DNA of 64,000 nt from Rhabdornis inornatus (taxonomy: Eukaryota > Chordata > Aves > Passeriformes > Rhabdornithidae): NCBI GenBank assembly GCA_013397075.1, contig VWZS01008178.1:560481-624480 (forward strand), in the 5' to 3' direction. Position numbers and translations under genes: made by a program. Below are positions 13,377 through 26,900 of this stretch, in pieces. The notes below the pieces were generated by a model. It ran no database searches and was not told the DNA's origin. It saw only the letters and a list, made by a program, of their open reading frames with translations. Position 1 is the stretch's first letter; every line of letters starts with the position of its first letter.

Positions 13377-14780
13377 TTCCATCTCTGGTGCCCTTGTTTC
13401 TGATTCCATCCCTTTGGAGTTTGGATGATTTGTCTGTAGAAGTGGTAGCGAGATCAGAAATTCTACTGAGTGTCAATCTCCCTTGTTTTGGCTTCCTCTG
13501 CCATCCCTAACATCCAGACTTAGGGCCTCTGGTTATGTCAGGCCACAGTGTTAACCTGTCCCTGCATCTCTCCAGTCCTGGGTCAGTGGGACCCTGTGGT
13601 GCACCACAGCTCTGCCAGCTGATCCCACAATGCAGCTGCAGTATTTGCAGCTGTGTTTGGGTGCAAAATACAGCAGGATTTATCCAGCCACAGGACACAG
13701 GAATAAAAAGCTGCTCTCTGTCTTTGGTTATGGCTGTTTATCGAACCAGATATAATAACCATGAAGGTTAAAATTAGCTGTGCTCAGATACTTTTGTGGT
13801 TCAGCTGTATTACAGCAGCACTAGAGGTTGCAATCATCGTGTGCTATTCAGATACAAATCTACTTTTCTACCTCTGTTTATAGCCCCTTGCACCACACAC
13901 CTGCCCCTCTCTTCTCCACAGTGTGACAAGACTGTCTCTAAATGGCTTTTGTCTTGGTTTGCCTTATTTAGTTGATCAGTGACATAACCAGAACTGCTGG
14001 GTGGGCTTGGATCAGCCTGGACCCTGGAAACAGCACTCCCTGTTTGTGTGGGTGGAGGAGAGTGCCAGCACCAGAAAGGAAACATGAATGGCAGCTCAAA
14101 ATAAGCTGCAGCAGGTCTGATCTGTAACATCACTAAATTTAATATTTTTGGCACAGCCCAAAGTTCTTCCTCCAGTTCTAGCCTTGCCAGCAAACCTCCC
14201 AATGACAGAAAATGCATTTGTTATGATTTCTGTAACAAGCTTAATTCCCTGAACAATCAGGTGTAACTGATGGAGATTGCCTTTCCCATTCGCTCAGTCT
14301 TGAAGCTTTCCCTGGAAGACCTCCAGGAAAATTCTTGAATGATAATTTTTCTTCCACTTTTGTTGCTCTTTACGAACTAGGACAATGAGTGGGCCATCCC
14401 TTTTTAAGTCTCCCTGAAGGGTATAGTCATATTTGACACCAAAGAGAACAGTGCATAATAAAAGAAAGCCATTAGCAAAGATTCTATTCCTGTCAAAAAT
14501 TTGAAGATGCAGAGTGATAAAAAGCACCGCAAGGATCTTCAGCACTTTTAAGGAAAACACACAATCATCTCTGCAGCCAAAACAAGAAACAGATGCATTA
14601 AAGAGAACAACTTTCTGTTGAAAGTAGAAGTACAAGACACACCTTCAAACTTTGCAGATTTAGTTGCAAAATTATAAAAAGATTATGAGAGGAACACAAA
14701 TATATTCAGGAAAAGACACAGACACAAAACATTAAAACTTTTATTTCATTGGCTCTGTTAAATTATATTTAACTATAGCC

Positions 14781-14908
14781 TAAAAAAAAACCCCTTGAAA
14801 ACAAAAACAAAGAGAAACAAAAAAAGAAACCAGCAGATAAGGTAACAAAAAAACCCAAATAAACAAAAAAAAAAACAAAAAAAACCCCAAATAAACAAAA
14901 AAAAAAAC

Positions 14909-14947
<39 letters not shown>

Positions 14948-15034
14948 ACAAAAAACCCAAAAACAAAAACACAAAACCAACCAAACAAACAAACAAAACA
15001 AAACAAAACAAACAAACAAACAAAAAAATAAAAC
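14781..15034. repeat. Composite A-rich repeat: A/CAAA/CAAAA/CCAAA units with a 36-A run
   Basis: About 250 bp on the plus strand consists of A with isolated C. It has mixed ACCC, CAAAA and CAAA units, a pure run of 36 A at 14910-14945, then (CCAAA), (CAAA)n and (CAAAA)n blocks up to 15034. Several overlapping minus-strand frames stay open here and encode only Phe/Leu/Val/Cys-rich low-complexity strings. I found no LINE or LTR body attached on either side. It resembles the repeat at 32240-32474 in its building blocks. Confidence 0.93.
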
Positions 15035-18000
15035 CCGCAACCCCGCAACACCTGGCTATTAACTGAGGTACCAGATCCGAGAGAAGGGAGCAAACATTTA
15101 GAATAGCCTTGGTCAACTCATAAACTTCTTTTTGAAATTATCTTTCTGCAGGTATTGACAGTTCACATAAAGTAGTGTATTAAGAACATTCAATGAGAGG
15201 TAAGGCTGGTAGAGGTCTTTGCACACCTTTTGTTTTGGCACAAAAATAACTAAAATAGTATAATACATGGCCATAGGCGCATGCTAATGCTGTCACTGTA
15301 GCCTAACTATCAATATCAACAGGTTGTTTATAACTTCCTGCCTTAAAGACATTTATTTAGAGAGTTAGAAAGACTTCATTTGCTGCTGCTCTGTCCACGG
15401 AGGTGGTTGAACAGATGTGAGTGCAGCATCTTCTTCAGAGAGTTTGATACGAGGGAGAGAAGATTTTTTTTTTCAGAAAACTGTTCTACAGTCATATATG
15501 AGACACACAGAATTCATTTGGAATTGCTACAATAATGGAGAAAGACAGAAAGATAGTGACATATCGGGATGTTGGAAAAAATTAGTGGCCAGATTACACT
15601 TTTCCCTGACTGAGCACTCTTACGAGGAAAAAAAAATTATAAATAGTTTGGGTTTGATTCCATCACAAATGCTGTTTCTCAGGAATATTATGAAGTCTCT
15701 TGTCACAGGAACATGATTTTCACTGCTTTTTTGTTCATAAACCTAAAGAGAGGCAGGAAATATCCCACCACTACATATTTAGCAAATCTAGAAAAGTGGC
15801 AAATGTAAGGAACCTTCATTTCTTTTTGCACATGGCATTTGCCTGGCTGTAGACTGTCAAAAAGTATTTAAAAGGCAGTAAAAAAAATCAGATTGCAAAG
15901 GAAGTTACTTGAACATATTGAGCTGTCTCAACAGAAGTTGGCTGAGGTAATTCCTCATCTCTGCTTTCTGAAAGAGCAGAACTGCTTAGTGCAAAACTGA
16001 ACACAGAACATTTGGATCAAAAAGGTTGTAAAGAATTATTGAAGGAGTGGAGCTTTAAGATAGCTGAAACCAAAGCCCACACACTTCTTTTGTCAGATGT
16101 CTCCATCAGTGCTGGTTGTGGGAGCAGGTTCCAAAAGCAGGAAAAGCAGGTCCTGGACCTGTCCCAGGTCAGGAATGACCATGCCGTGGTTTGGGTGTCT
16201 TCACTGCTAAACAATCACACCTTGGCACTGCCCTGCCTGGGGTGTCACAGGATGTTACACCAAGGTTGGGCAGGATTTATTTCTAGTCTCTCACTGCCTG
16301 GTAGGTATCCTGAAAGAAATGATTTCACTTAGCTTTGGGCAATAGTCCATTTAATCCCCAAGAGACTGGAAGTTCCCTGAGGCATCATCTGCTGTTCAGC
16401 ATTACTAAACAATGCTGAGGCTCTGAATACTGCCCTTAGAAAAATTTGTTATCTATGTGTATTGTAGCAATGTTAAGAAATCATCACCTGGATTCAGGAT
16501 CCTGCCGTGGTGGACCTGAGAAAAACACATTCCTCCACCCTCTCAGTGAATCACGAAATTGTCTTTCTAGGCCATTCATTACTGCCAGTATAAAATTTGC
16601 TTTTGCTTGTGGGGGTGTTTTTCAACTTGTAATTATTTACATATAACTCTACTAATTTTAAGCCAATTGCTTTGCGATTATTACTGTTTATCTTCTGAGC
16701 TTTAAGTTGTGAATAATGTCATTTCCAGGCTTTTCTCATTAATCATAAAGCCATTAATGTGTTTACACTCAATCAGAGGTAGAGAAGAGCTGTGCATGAT
16801 CACAGAGACTTAACACGAGGGTTTCAAGAAAAATGCAAAGTATTTTGAGCTTTGTGAAAAAAAAGTCATTGACAGTGAGTGCTTTATAGAGTTAAACCCT
16901 TTCATACTGTTACAGGTAGGATAACCACGTGCCACCAGCTGCTAAAGTCTATGTGTAGAAATAAGCTGCAAAGATGGGATAATGGTGCTACGTGCCAAAT
17001 ACCCTGCAGTAAATTTACTTTCACTGGTGGCACCAGGTTTTATATAGAGGCTTCTTACTGAAATACAAAAAAAAAAAGTGATTTATACATCAGAGAAAGA
17101 ACCTGGGTGTCAGTTTAAGTCAGATTGTGGCATTTTTAGCTTTAATGTGTTTGAAATTGGCCATAGAGTATAAAACCTACAGTGTAGATAGAAACTTCAA
17201 ATGCATACCTATGAGCTTGCTTGGCAAAGTCATTATTCAGTGAACTGATAGTTTAATTCAGCAAAAATTCCAACTTCAGTAACTTAGGGTTAGTACTTGG
17301 CAATGTCATTAGTGCTTTTTTACTTGCTTTTCAGGGTAAGGAGGCAGTTCTGCCTTCTCTAGTCGATGCAGGTAGTGCTCAAAGCATGGTGGATGAGAAT
17401 TAACTATCTCATTGTGGTTGTTTAACTCAATACATATTGATTTGTGGGTCCTGTGACCTAAAAAAGAAGACAAACTACATTGAACTTCAAAGTAATGTTA
17501 AATAAGGGTGGGCTTCACCCAATTATATAATAGAAAACACACTCCAGTATCACTCTTGTGGTAGGAATGTTAAAAGATATTGGCATCTGGAAACCATAAC
17601 TCACCAACAGTGGTATTCTGCTGGCTACTTTGATCTCTGGCTGAGCTGGCTCACTGGCATAGAAGTCATCACAGCCATATCAATCCTGTCTCTTTCAGAG
17701 AGAGTTCAGGTCAGTGGTAATAGCTAAAGACATCTCAGGACCCTGTGACTGATACTATTGACTGGTATTTAAGAGAATTACCTCCAGCTCTTACACTGGA
17801 GAGTTTGTGTATCACATTTTAGAAAGCCAGGCATTCCTTTTCTGTGCCTTGACCACCCCATCAGGGTTCTGCAGCCCTGATGTCCAGATGGGGATCTACC
17901 ACAGTTTGGCCCCTTCTGGCTCACAGATCAAAATATGTGGACCTGGAAGATATGCCCTAGCTCTGCTGGGTTGGTAATGCCAAATTAAGTGTCACAAGCC

Positions 18001-19384
18001 ATCTCCACTGATCTGGTTGAGAATTTCACTCACTCTGTGAAATTAATGAACCATGAAGATGAGAAGAACCATGCAGGTGAGGGCAGCAGAGAGGGAAGGG
18101 ATGCTCCCTGTCCATGGCAACCTTTGTTTAAGCCAGCTGAGAAATCACATTTACCTTTGCTACCCTGACATTTCTCATCAATTCATTCTGTTCCATAAGC
18201 TGCTTTCCTGTACTCAAGCACATGGTAATTATTCCCAGGTTATCATGTTCACTGTTTTACTTTATAACCAGAACATAATGGAAATGCTCATAGGCAATGC
18301 TCTTGTTGCAAGTTACCCTGGTGGCACCAAGGACATATGTGGCCCTTTGCTGTGACATTGCCTGTGAGGTGATCAGCAAGTGCCTGGCCCTGTTCTGTTC
18401 TTCTGATTTTTGCAGGTGAAATTGTGTTTCTTCACATCCTTGTTTGGATGTAAAATGTTTTATTTTAATGTGACACATTCAGGTGAAAATTAACAGCTAA
18501 TAATGCATTAAAATAATCATTTTAACTTCAGTAAAAAGAGATGTGATATTATATGCAGTATTTACTGGCAAGACATAACTGACCTAGTCTACTTGTTAAA
18601 GAATCTTATCTTTTGAAGTCAGGTATGTTGAGCATTTCTGATGGAAACAGAGCACTGCTAATTAAGAGTTTATTGTAGATGTTTTATTACAGCACCAAAA
18701 TAAAAGCCCTGCTGCACTCTCCCACTCTACCACAAGCCAATGCAGACTCATCCATGAAGTCACATGCAGAACTGATTTTCCCCTGCGTGAAACAGTAAAA
18801 CACTCCTCTGATGGCATTTCTACCCACCCTTCAAGCCTATGAAAATCTATATTTTGTATAGAGAATTCCAAGTAGGAATTCATTTGCTGAGAGGTGTTCC
18901 TAATGCTCTACACTCTCTTGGACCCATTTCCTTCTGCTCCAGGAGAATGACACAAACCTGCCTGAGTTACTCTGGGCTCAAAGCAGCAGTTACCCACTCT
19001 CTTCTGCAGCCACTGTACCTCAGCAGAGAATCCACTGAGGGTTATTAATGCAAGCTGATCCCTGTGGGGATAACCTGGTGTGGAGAGCCAGGTGTCTAAT
19101 AGCTGGGGTTGTAACTGGCTTTTGGAGCACATCTTTCCCTGTTGAATCAGTCCTATTTTCCTGTTATCCATCTCATAAAGATTTCCAGAGCACTTTGGAC
19201 ATCCTAAGCCATATCTATGGTACATTTTTCCACTCAGCCTCTTTAATTCTCTTGTTTACCTCTATTTTGCTTCACTATTCCCACACTGGTATGTAAAAGT
19301 CACAATCAGTACTAGTTATTTGGACATAAGATGTCCAAGGACAGAAAGTCAGATCTCTGAAAGATTTGTCAGGAGTTATGAGCA

Positions 19385-19473
19385 ATCTTTTCTTCCCTTT
19401 TTTTCTGTTTTTTTAATTTTTTTTTATTTTCCTTATTCTGTTTTCCTCATTTTCTTTTTCAATTTTTCTCTCC
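19385..19473. repeat. T-rich/pyrimidine-rich low-complexity tract
   Basis: The tract is nearly all T and C on the plus strand, with T runs of 6 to 9 and TTTTCC-type words. It follows no fixed period. No adjacent element explains it as a tail. Confidence 0.75.
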
Positions 19474-22436
19474 AAAACAGCTAGAATGGTAGGAACAATT
19501 ATAAATTGATGTACAGTTTGGTGTATGTTCAGTGAAAGTTTAGTGGTATTCTTTGAAAAGTTTTAATCTCGAGAGGATCTGTAAAAAGTTGTGCTGAAGG
19601 GAACAGTTACCAAAGACCAACTCGTGATCTGGTAGTGTAGAAGAATAAAATGAGCATGAAGAAGCAAAATATCTCCACTTTTGTACTGAGGCATTTGGCT
19701 TGCAACAATATGACTTCTGACAGCAACAGAAGACAGGAATTAAAAAGAAAGCAAAGCATTCAGCCTTTTCCAGGATGCTCTCACCAATTTTACAAGGTAG
19801 GACATCAAACAAGAAAAAAACTCACCACAATATCAAGGAAAACTCCCTGAAACCTTCAAGGGCATGTAAATGTTGATAATGCCTGACAGAAGCCTTCTGA
19901 TTTAGCTGGCAGTGCCCAAGTATAATTTTTTGGTTAAGAAGGAGCAAGAGTTTGAGAGAAATGTTTTTTTTTTCAAGCAACATTAAATAAAGTGTCTTCA
20001 CTGGAGATGCCTCTCAAAAAAGTTTTCTTTATGCAACTCTCTTTTCAGTCCTCCTCAGGATATTTCCTGTCTTTTGATAGAGCAAGGGGTATTTTCTATC
20101 AATCTTGCCAAAAACATCTAATAGCAAAGGAAAAAATCCCCCAGGTTCAAAGAATTCAAGCAGGATTTTGTAATCTGAGTTCCCAAATTCCACAATTCCC
20201 CAAAGTCTAAGAACCCCCAAACTTTTATTTTCTAAGATAGTCTCAAAAAGTAGAACAGAACTGGAAGAAGCATGCACAGTCTTTCCCTCTGCAGCAGGAT
20301 GTGATCCCATTGTGGTGACAACCTCTAGATTATCTGAGCATCCTCAAATGATGTGTTAGAAACTGTTTGACACCCCAGCAAATCCATATGCAAATAAATA
20401 TCTGGCCTGAATTTTAGCAGTGTGTCTGAGAGACGAGCAGGACATGTGGATAAAAAAAAAGCACTCCCAGTGTTTTCTGTTCCAGAAAAGCTTAGATTGG
20501 CCCTGCTTATTTCCAGTTGTGGTTTAAGTGACCCAGAAGATGTCTAGAACTGTTTCCTGTGCAATTATTTCCCAAAGTTACCTCTACAATATTTGGAGGC
20601 TCCTCCTGCTTGTCAGAAAAGTCTGTCCTCTCCCTCTGAGCAGTTCCACTTCCTTACTCATGCCTGTAACTTGAATTAACTTTAGAAAGTCGTGTCCTTC
20701 TCAGGGCCACAATGGAAGGAGACACTCTGGTGTGGAGAGGAGCCAGATAATTCATGTGGATCATTTACCATCCACAAAGCATCCAAATTGCTGCTGTGTT
20801 GTCTGCTTTTATCTGGGTCATGCAGGTCAGAGATTTTAAAGATGTTTATAGAAAGATAAGAGAGACAGTTATCAGAATTTTCTGAATCACCTGACATGCA
20901 TTAAAATGAAAGATAAATAGCCATCAAGGTACTTTACAAAGCCTATTCAATACCAGCATGCAAAAATACTTTTTAATATCAAGCCTGCATATTGTCTTAG
21001 ACAGAGGCAAAATATATGTAATCATTTTAAACGAGAGAGGCATGGTTTAGAGAAAAATTATTTTCACCTGCTTCTAAAATGAGCCAGAACTTCTTGTTTC
21101 TGAATGGCTTTGTGATCCAGGAGGACATAAATGAACTACTGGACATTTCCCTTTCCCCTCCCAAATCTGTGGATTCAGGTCCAGAAGTCCAAAAGAAAAC
21201 ATGTGGGAAGTAAAAAGAGGCAAACCACTTTTTCTGTATGACACACTGTGATTTTTTCTTTAGCTGGCTCAGAGAACATCTGTCCTCACCCTGCAGACCT
21301 TCCTCCCATCCTATGCTGACCAAGGACATGGAGTGGGAAACCCAAACAAGTTTTGTGTCACATCAGAAATGTGCAGTGGAGTGTGGCCACTGCCTCCCTG
21401 CTTTAGGGACCTCCTCTAGCAGAGGATTTGTGAAGTACATTTTCTCTTTGGCTATTCACTTTGTTCTGTGTACCCTAGGAAAGGAAATGCAGTGCATGCT
21501 ACAGAGAAAACTGATCCAGTTTCCTACAAACAAACCTAAAAGAAAAATCCCTTCTAGAACCTTGATGCAGAAAAACCACAATAATAGGGGCTAAAAATCC
21601 TGATGCCACTAGGAACACTCAGTACATCCTCCTTATGACATCTCTAACATTAAAATTCTCCACTGCTCTTCCCTCCTAGCAGACAAATTTTGTCTTAAAA
21701 ATACGAAAAATTAATCCTTCCTATTCCCTGAGATAGCCAGGAGGAGTCCCAAATCAAGGGGCATAAACACAATGTCCACGGACAGCAAAAAAATAATGGG
21801 ATTTTGCTTTGTTTTTCTAAGTGAGTTCTTGGAGCAAAACTACCTCCATTCATTTAAAATACAATTATTTAAAAACCGTCTGTAAGCAAAATGGACCACC
21901 TCCTTTGGAGAATCTTTCATGGTACTTAAACTTCTGTGGAAAAAAATGTTTTTCACCAGCCTGATGGGATTTTCCCTTCTCATGCTTGCCCTTACCATCA
22001 CCATCAATTAAATTAAACAGGGTCTGAGCATCTCCCCTCTTTCCCTGATGGATATGGACAAGGGTGTATCATTGCTCTGGATCATGACAACCTGGAAGAT
22101 CCTTCCTTTGTATGAATTCTGATGTTCCCACCTTTACTCCTCCTCCTGACTTGTATTAACTTCTTATTCAGAAGAAAAAAAAAAAATTAAGTAGAAACCT
22201 TGCACAATAAAATGTACATTTGTACCACAGGGAAAAATTCCTAGATAAACACATTTACTAGATCTTGTGGTCAGTGGGCTGGAAGAACATCCTTTGCATT
22301 GTGCACAAACTTAAGTGATGGTTTAAACAATGAGGGATTTAAGGACTTGTATAAATGTGTTCAAGTCAGGTCTTCATCTTGTGAAATCCTTTTTCTTGGA
22401 GTTTCACAAATCTTCAGCTTTTCTCTTTTCAAAGTG

Positions 22437-22503
22437 AACATTATATATATTTTATATTTATGTTAAAAAAATTAAGCAAACAAACTACAAAAAAAAAAAA
22501 AAT
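22437..22503. repeat. AT-rich then A-rich low-complexity patch
   Basis: A short TATATATTTTATATTTAT stretch is followed by A-rich sequence ending in a run of about 14 A, and then CCCCC. No element body is attached that I recognise. Confidence 0.65.
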
Positions 22504-23308
22504 CCCCCAAAATCAACCAAGCCTGTAGTGCTGCTCCAAATAAATAAGCTCAGATGTAACATTATGCAGATCAGTTCGTTTGAGATCAGCTTTCAGGTGT
22601 TACAGAGATAATGGGATAATTTACAAGGGGATGAAATCATATAAGCCTATGTAGGGCAGGGAAGGATGTAAAAGAAGCAAAATACGTGTTGGATTCCTGT
22701 TCAGGGCTTCACCTCTTTGACTTTGCCAGATCTCCCTCTGACATAACCACAAGCTCTGGGTATGCAAAGAGGAAAGCAGGCAGTCAAATGCATTATGTAT
22801 TATTTTTTGGCAGTCTTTAGAGATTACTTAGTTTCTCTTGCCAGACATTTTCTGATTATTTTTCTGCTGCTTTAAGGGGAAACTGTGTTCTGCTTGTCTA
22901 CACCTTGTTTCCAGGCTGCACACACTTTTGCTTTTTAGGCTGATGTTTATCTCTCTGTGTTTACCTTTAAAAAGAGAATCTGTTTCCAGTAGTTGTAGTT
23001 ATTAATTCTTTCATCTCCTTCCCTATTTGTTTCATCTGCATTGTGCTGCTACATGGTTTATATTCTTTATTGTGCTATTATTTGCCTCAAATATGTTTCG
23101 CACTGTTGCATGAATTATTTTTGACAGCTGAACAAAGGCAAGATGTTAATCCAAGGAAGCCATCTGCAGAAAGTGCTATTAAACAAGAGCAGGAATGTCT
23201 GTGCAATGTACCCTATCCAAAGAGGAACAGTAAAAACTGGGAAGCATCAGCCTGTGGGTGTCATCACACTGACAAAGCCAACAGCAATGGGAAGTCATGG
23301 ACCACTAC

Positions 23309-23993
23309 TGTGGCTTAAACCCAGCTGGAATTAGAGAAATTAAGCACCATGAAGGCACTTGTTCAACCCTCCTCTCTTCCCTCCCCACCCCATGGAATGC
23401 AGAGGAGAATCAAAAGTACAGCTTGTAGGTTGAGATAAGAACAATTTAATAATTGAAAACAAAGTAAAATACAAAAAAAAGAAAAAAAAAAAGATGGTAA
23501 ATAATAATAGTAATGGTGATAGTAGAAAGGGAAAGAAAACAACCCACAAAAAAAAAAGTGATGCAACAATACAGTTGCACACCACCCACTAAGTGGTGCC
23601 AGGTCCCTCTTCCTGAGCCCATATCAGTCTCTGCTTCCAGGTAATTTCCCCAGTTTATATCCTGGATGTGCATTCTATGGTATGGAATACTGTTCAAGTC
23701 ACCTGTCCCAGCTATGCTCTCTCCCAGTTTTGGACACTGATTATATGCCATACACTTTTCATCCTTGATAACAGACCTATCCATGGCTTATGTTTCATTC
23801 TCAAGTCCCTGATGTATCACTCAATAGGTTTCAGTTCTGGAACTGTAATCTTAAAACCCCACTTGCTCACAGGGCATGTAATAACATTCAAAAACCTCCA
23901 TCATGCCAGAAAAGTTATCCTTTCTACCTCAGTGAACACAAAATTGCACTCTCTTTTAAGGCTGCTTAACTCCCAGCTGTTAAAACTGAAGCA
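23309..23993 (-). mobile_element. Solo LTR of an avian endogenous retrovirus
   Basis: On the plus strand the element opens with TGTGGCTTAAACCCAGC, then 'aagcaccatgaaggcactt', 'ggttgagataagaacaattt' with 'aat', an A/G-rich internal part and 'cagttgcacaccaccca'. Further on come 'tatatcctggatgtgcattc' and 'atggtatggaatactgttca'. This order matches what I recall of a common bird LTR consensus read in reverse, so the LTR lies on the minus strand with its 3' end at 23309. The TG start is clear. The other end is placed at '...cccagctgttaaaactgaagca' and is uncertain by tens of bases. No internal gag, pol or env sequence is attached, so this appears to be a solo LTR left by recombination. Assignment to ERVL or ERVK cannot be made here. 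Confidence 0.75.
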
Positions 23994-26900
23994 GTCACTT
24001 ACCAAAAGTACTTACATATATCACAGAAGTAATAAAAAACAAATGTCTGTTCATTTATTTATCTTCTGAAAGATGGACTGAGTGCTAACTCACTCAGCAC
24101 TGGGAGGTAGGAGTAACTCCCAAGCACAGATACAGATAAATACATATATTATTCCTTATTACTGACAATTGTACATGAATGCAGTAGGGACATTTAGAGC
24201 TCACTGTCCCAATGAGAAAGGGCCAGGGCTTGAGTCCTTTTAGCTGAGGAAAAGTCACCCTATTTAAAAGAGTTGGAGGTAGCAGGGCAAGAACATCCTG
24301 ATCCTACTCACAAATGGAGAAAGCACAACCCTGTCAAACATACACCTTTTGTATCTCTGCAATTGCCCCTTCACCCTCTTCTCACACAGGTTCATTCAGA
24401 TTTTTATGGCTGTTTTCCCATTCACAATCCTGACAAATAATGACTGCATTCAGACATCCGTGTGAAGATTTCATAGCAGAGACTACAAAATAACCAAGAT
24501 GTTCCCTGCAGGCTGCTGAGGTATTTCTTCTCTCTGCTTTGGGAAACACCAAAACAGGAGTTGGACATGGATTCACTGTTGTCTGAGAAAGGGAATGCTG
24601 CAGGACAACCAGAGACACTGAGATTCTCTCCATGAAGTAAATGTTAACAATATATTTGGGTTTTTAATATTTCTATTTATTTATTTATTTATTTGAAATG
24701 TCGTCGTGCAAGGTTTCAATCTTCTCCCAGCTGTAGTTACAAGAAATCCAGAAAACAAAGCCTGCAGGTCTTGCATTTTTCTTTTTTTTCTTTTTTTAAT
24801 GATGAAATCCATCTCACTCACCATTTTTCCAGCAGGTGACCACGTTGACCTTGAGAATGCAGATTAAAGAAAGACTTTTCATTAGTTACTTCATGTTCTG
24901 CAAGAAGTCACACGGGCTCCTGAAGTTCCCTGGCCATGGTGTGCCAATCTAGAGAGCTGCTAAACAACCACAGACAGATCAAACAGTCAGTAAGATAAAC
25001 CCTTTTCTGATTTACTCTCTGTGGAAGCTGGCTGAAACTTTGAAGTTGTGAGGGATGTAAATCAGGGCAAGGTTTGTCAAAGTCTTTTCCATGCAATTTT
25101 TACGGATCTTAACAGCCTGCCTGCTCTTGCTCAGAGTTGTAGAGCACCCCTGGGGTGGTAGCACTGCTGCTGAGGTATGGGGGAGTTTCTGTGATTTCTT
25201 GGGGAGCCGTTCCTTAGCTCCAACAGCAATGACACTTCACTTCCTTACTCTTAAAGAGACATTTGGAAGGACTAAAATGCTGACAATAATGATCTCCTGA
25301 GCTGAAATCTCCCACCAAGAGGCTATCTGTGCTCACATTCCTCATGAATTTCAGTTTTCCCACCCCAGAGCAAGTGCTCATCCCAAATCACCCTCCCTGT
25401 GGTTCACAGCAGGATTGGAATGTCTGAGTTTAGTCACAATTGCCTGGTGAGTTCTCTTGATTCTTTAGCAGCGAGTTGGGAGACCCAAACAAGACAAATC
25501 CCTTTTTGATTTGCTGCTAATAGAGAAACATTTCCTTCATCACCATTCTAAGGGCACTTGGTTCTTTTCCATCTTTTCTTCCATGGGCTTCACTCTGAAA
25601 ACTTATCCATCACATTCCCATCTTGATGAATTCCCCTTGAGCTCTCCAGTCTCAGTGCTGTGTCTATCCCATCTCAAATGCTGTTAGAAGGTCTATAAAC
25701 AGTCACCTCCACAACACCTCTGCAGAGATTCAACAACACAACAACACCAGACTTATTTCACGGGAAGGAGAGTTGTGGAGGCTTTTTCTGAAAGAATCAG
25801 CTCTTTTAGAACACAAACCAATCTGGGTCTTCTAACCATAATCTCAACTGTGACTAGGAAGCAGATTTTACTATCCTGTCACCAGAACACATCATAACAT
25901 CTGTGCTCATATTAGGTAGTTTCATGAAAAGAGAGAAAACAAAATTAAACCAGAAGTCTTTTCATACATAGGGATCTATTGTTTGATTTTGAGACTACAG
26001 AAATATTTCATTTCAGCAGTGCCAAAATGTTTTGCAGAGATAAGGAAATAATATGTCAATTTATATTATGCCTTTGCAATGCTGTAAAAGTACATATTGG
26101 CAAGGGACAGAGCAGTCTAGACAAAATGAGTCTGGACAATAAAGTCAGAAGAAAGTATTTTCTTCCTATCAAAATAAAATGAGACAAAAATCACTTGGAT
26201 TTTCTCCCATTCTATTTTGTGAAAACTGACACATTCTTACGTGCATTTCTATTTAAATAACTGGGGTTTTTTTGTGGAAACCTGTTGGATCCAAACTTTT
26301 TCATAAACCCTACTAATGATTCTCTCTTGTGAAACAGATATAGTAAAGTCATCTTTGACTAACTGTGTCCCACTTGTAGATAATAAGGACTGGAGCATGA
26401 ATTAAACATATCATCTAGTGGAAAAGAATCAGAGAATTGTGAGTAACCCAAAGGCAGTATGTTCTCTTGGATTATTCTGCTGGGAAAACAGATTCCTGGG
26501 TGCTGGAAAAGCCACAGCTTCTATTTGTCCATAGTTAAAGCATTACAAGAACTGGATAATTACCTAAAGTGGTCAGCTATTGAATTTTTCTCTTTCCCGT
26601 TGGTATAAGAAGTAAGCATGTACTTTTTGCCAGGCAGAACAGTAATCAATAGGTAATAGAGAAGTAATTTGTCTGATGACATCAACTGGATGCCAGTCCT
26701 TCAGCACCTCTATTAATAAATGTCATGTATCCATGCCAGGAGACTTGAGATCACATTGAGCTTTGAAGTCACAGTATTGACTGAAATATTTCTAAATAAT
26801 GTCTCAATCTATATTGCCAGTTTCCACACGAGATTCTAGATTAGATGTGCCTCTCATTTCCATTAGCTGGAGTTCTAAGCAACTCCACTGGCTAACTCCA

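Larger units (their letters stand above)
7672..14780. other. Unique non-coding DNA
   Basis: No gene or dispersed repeat family is recognised. Opposed ORFs of 144 codons (8314-8748, plus) and 153 codons (8382-8843, minus) overlap in a locally GC-richer patch and show no protein features. AT-rich blocks with several TAAT motifs occur near 9590-9660 and 10000-10130. A low-complexity A-rich tract lies at 13322-13376. The minus-strand segment at 12171-12594 is listed separately. Confidence 0.55.
15035..23308. other. Unique non-coding DNA
   Basis: No gene is recognised, and the longest frames (about 100-118 codons) have no protein features. A T-rich stretch with homeobox-like TAAT/ATTA motifs lies at 16655-16790. 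A pyrimidine tract lies at 19385-19473, and an AT-rich then A-rich patch lies at 22437-22503. No dispersed repeat was recognised in these 8 kb, though old decayed copies could be missed by eye. Confidence 0.5.

Noticed and set aside
14294..14635. 113-codon minus-strand frame with hydrophobic stretches
   Set aside because: It looks faintly like a membrane protein, but T-rich codons give Phe/Leu runs by chance. There is no signal of a start, splice site or family.
14769..15116. Three overlapping Phe-rich minus-strand frames of 86-115 codons resembling membrane proteins
   Set aside because: They are translations of a poly-T/GTTT low-complexity tract in three phases, with no unique sequence core.
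16399..16419. Small inverted repeat CAGCATT...AATGCTG
   Set aside because: Seven-base arms with a short loop occur often by chance. It has no microRNA-like length or pairing.
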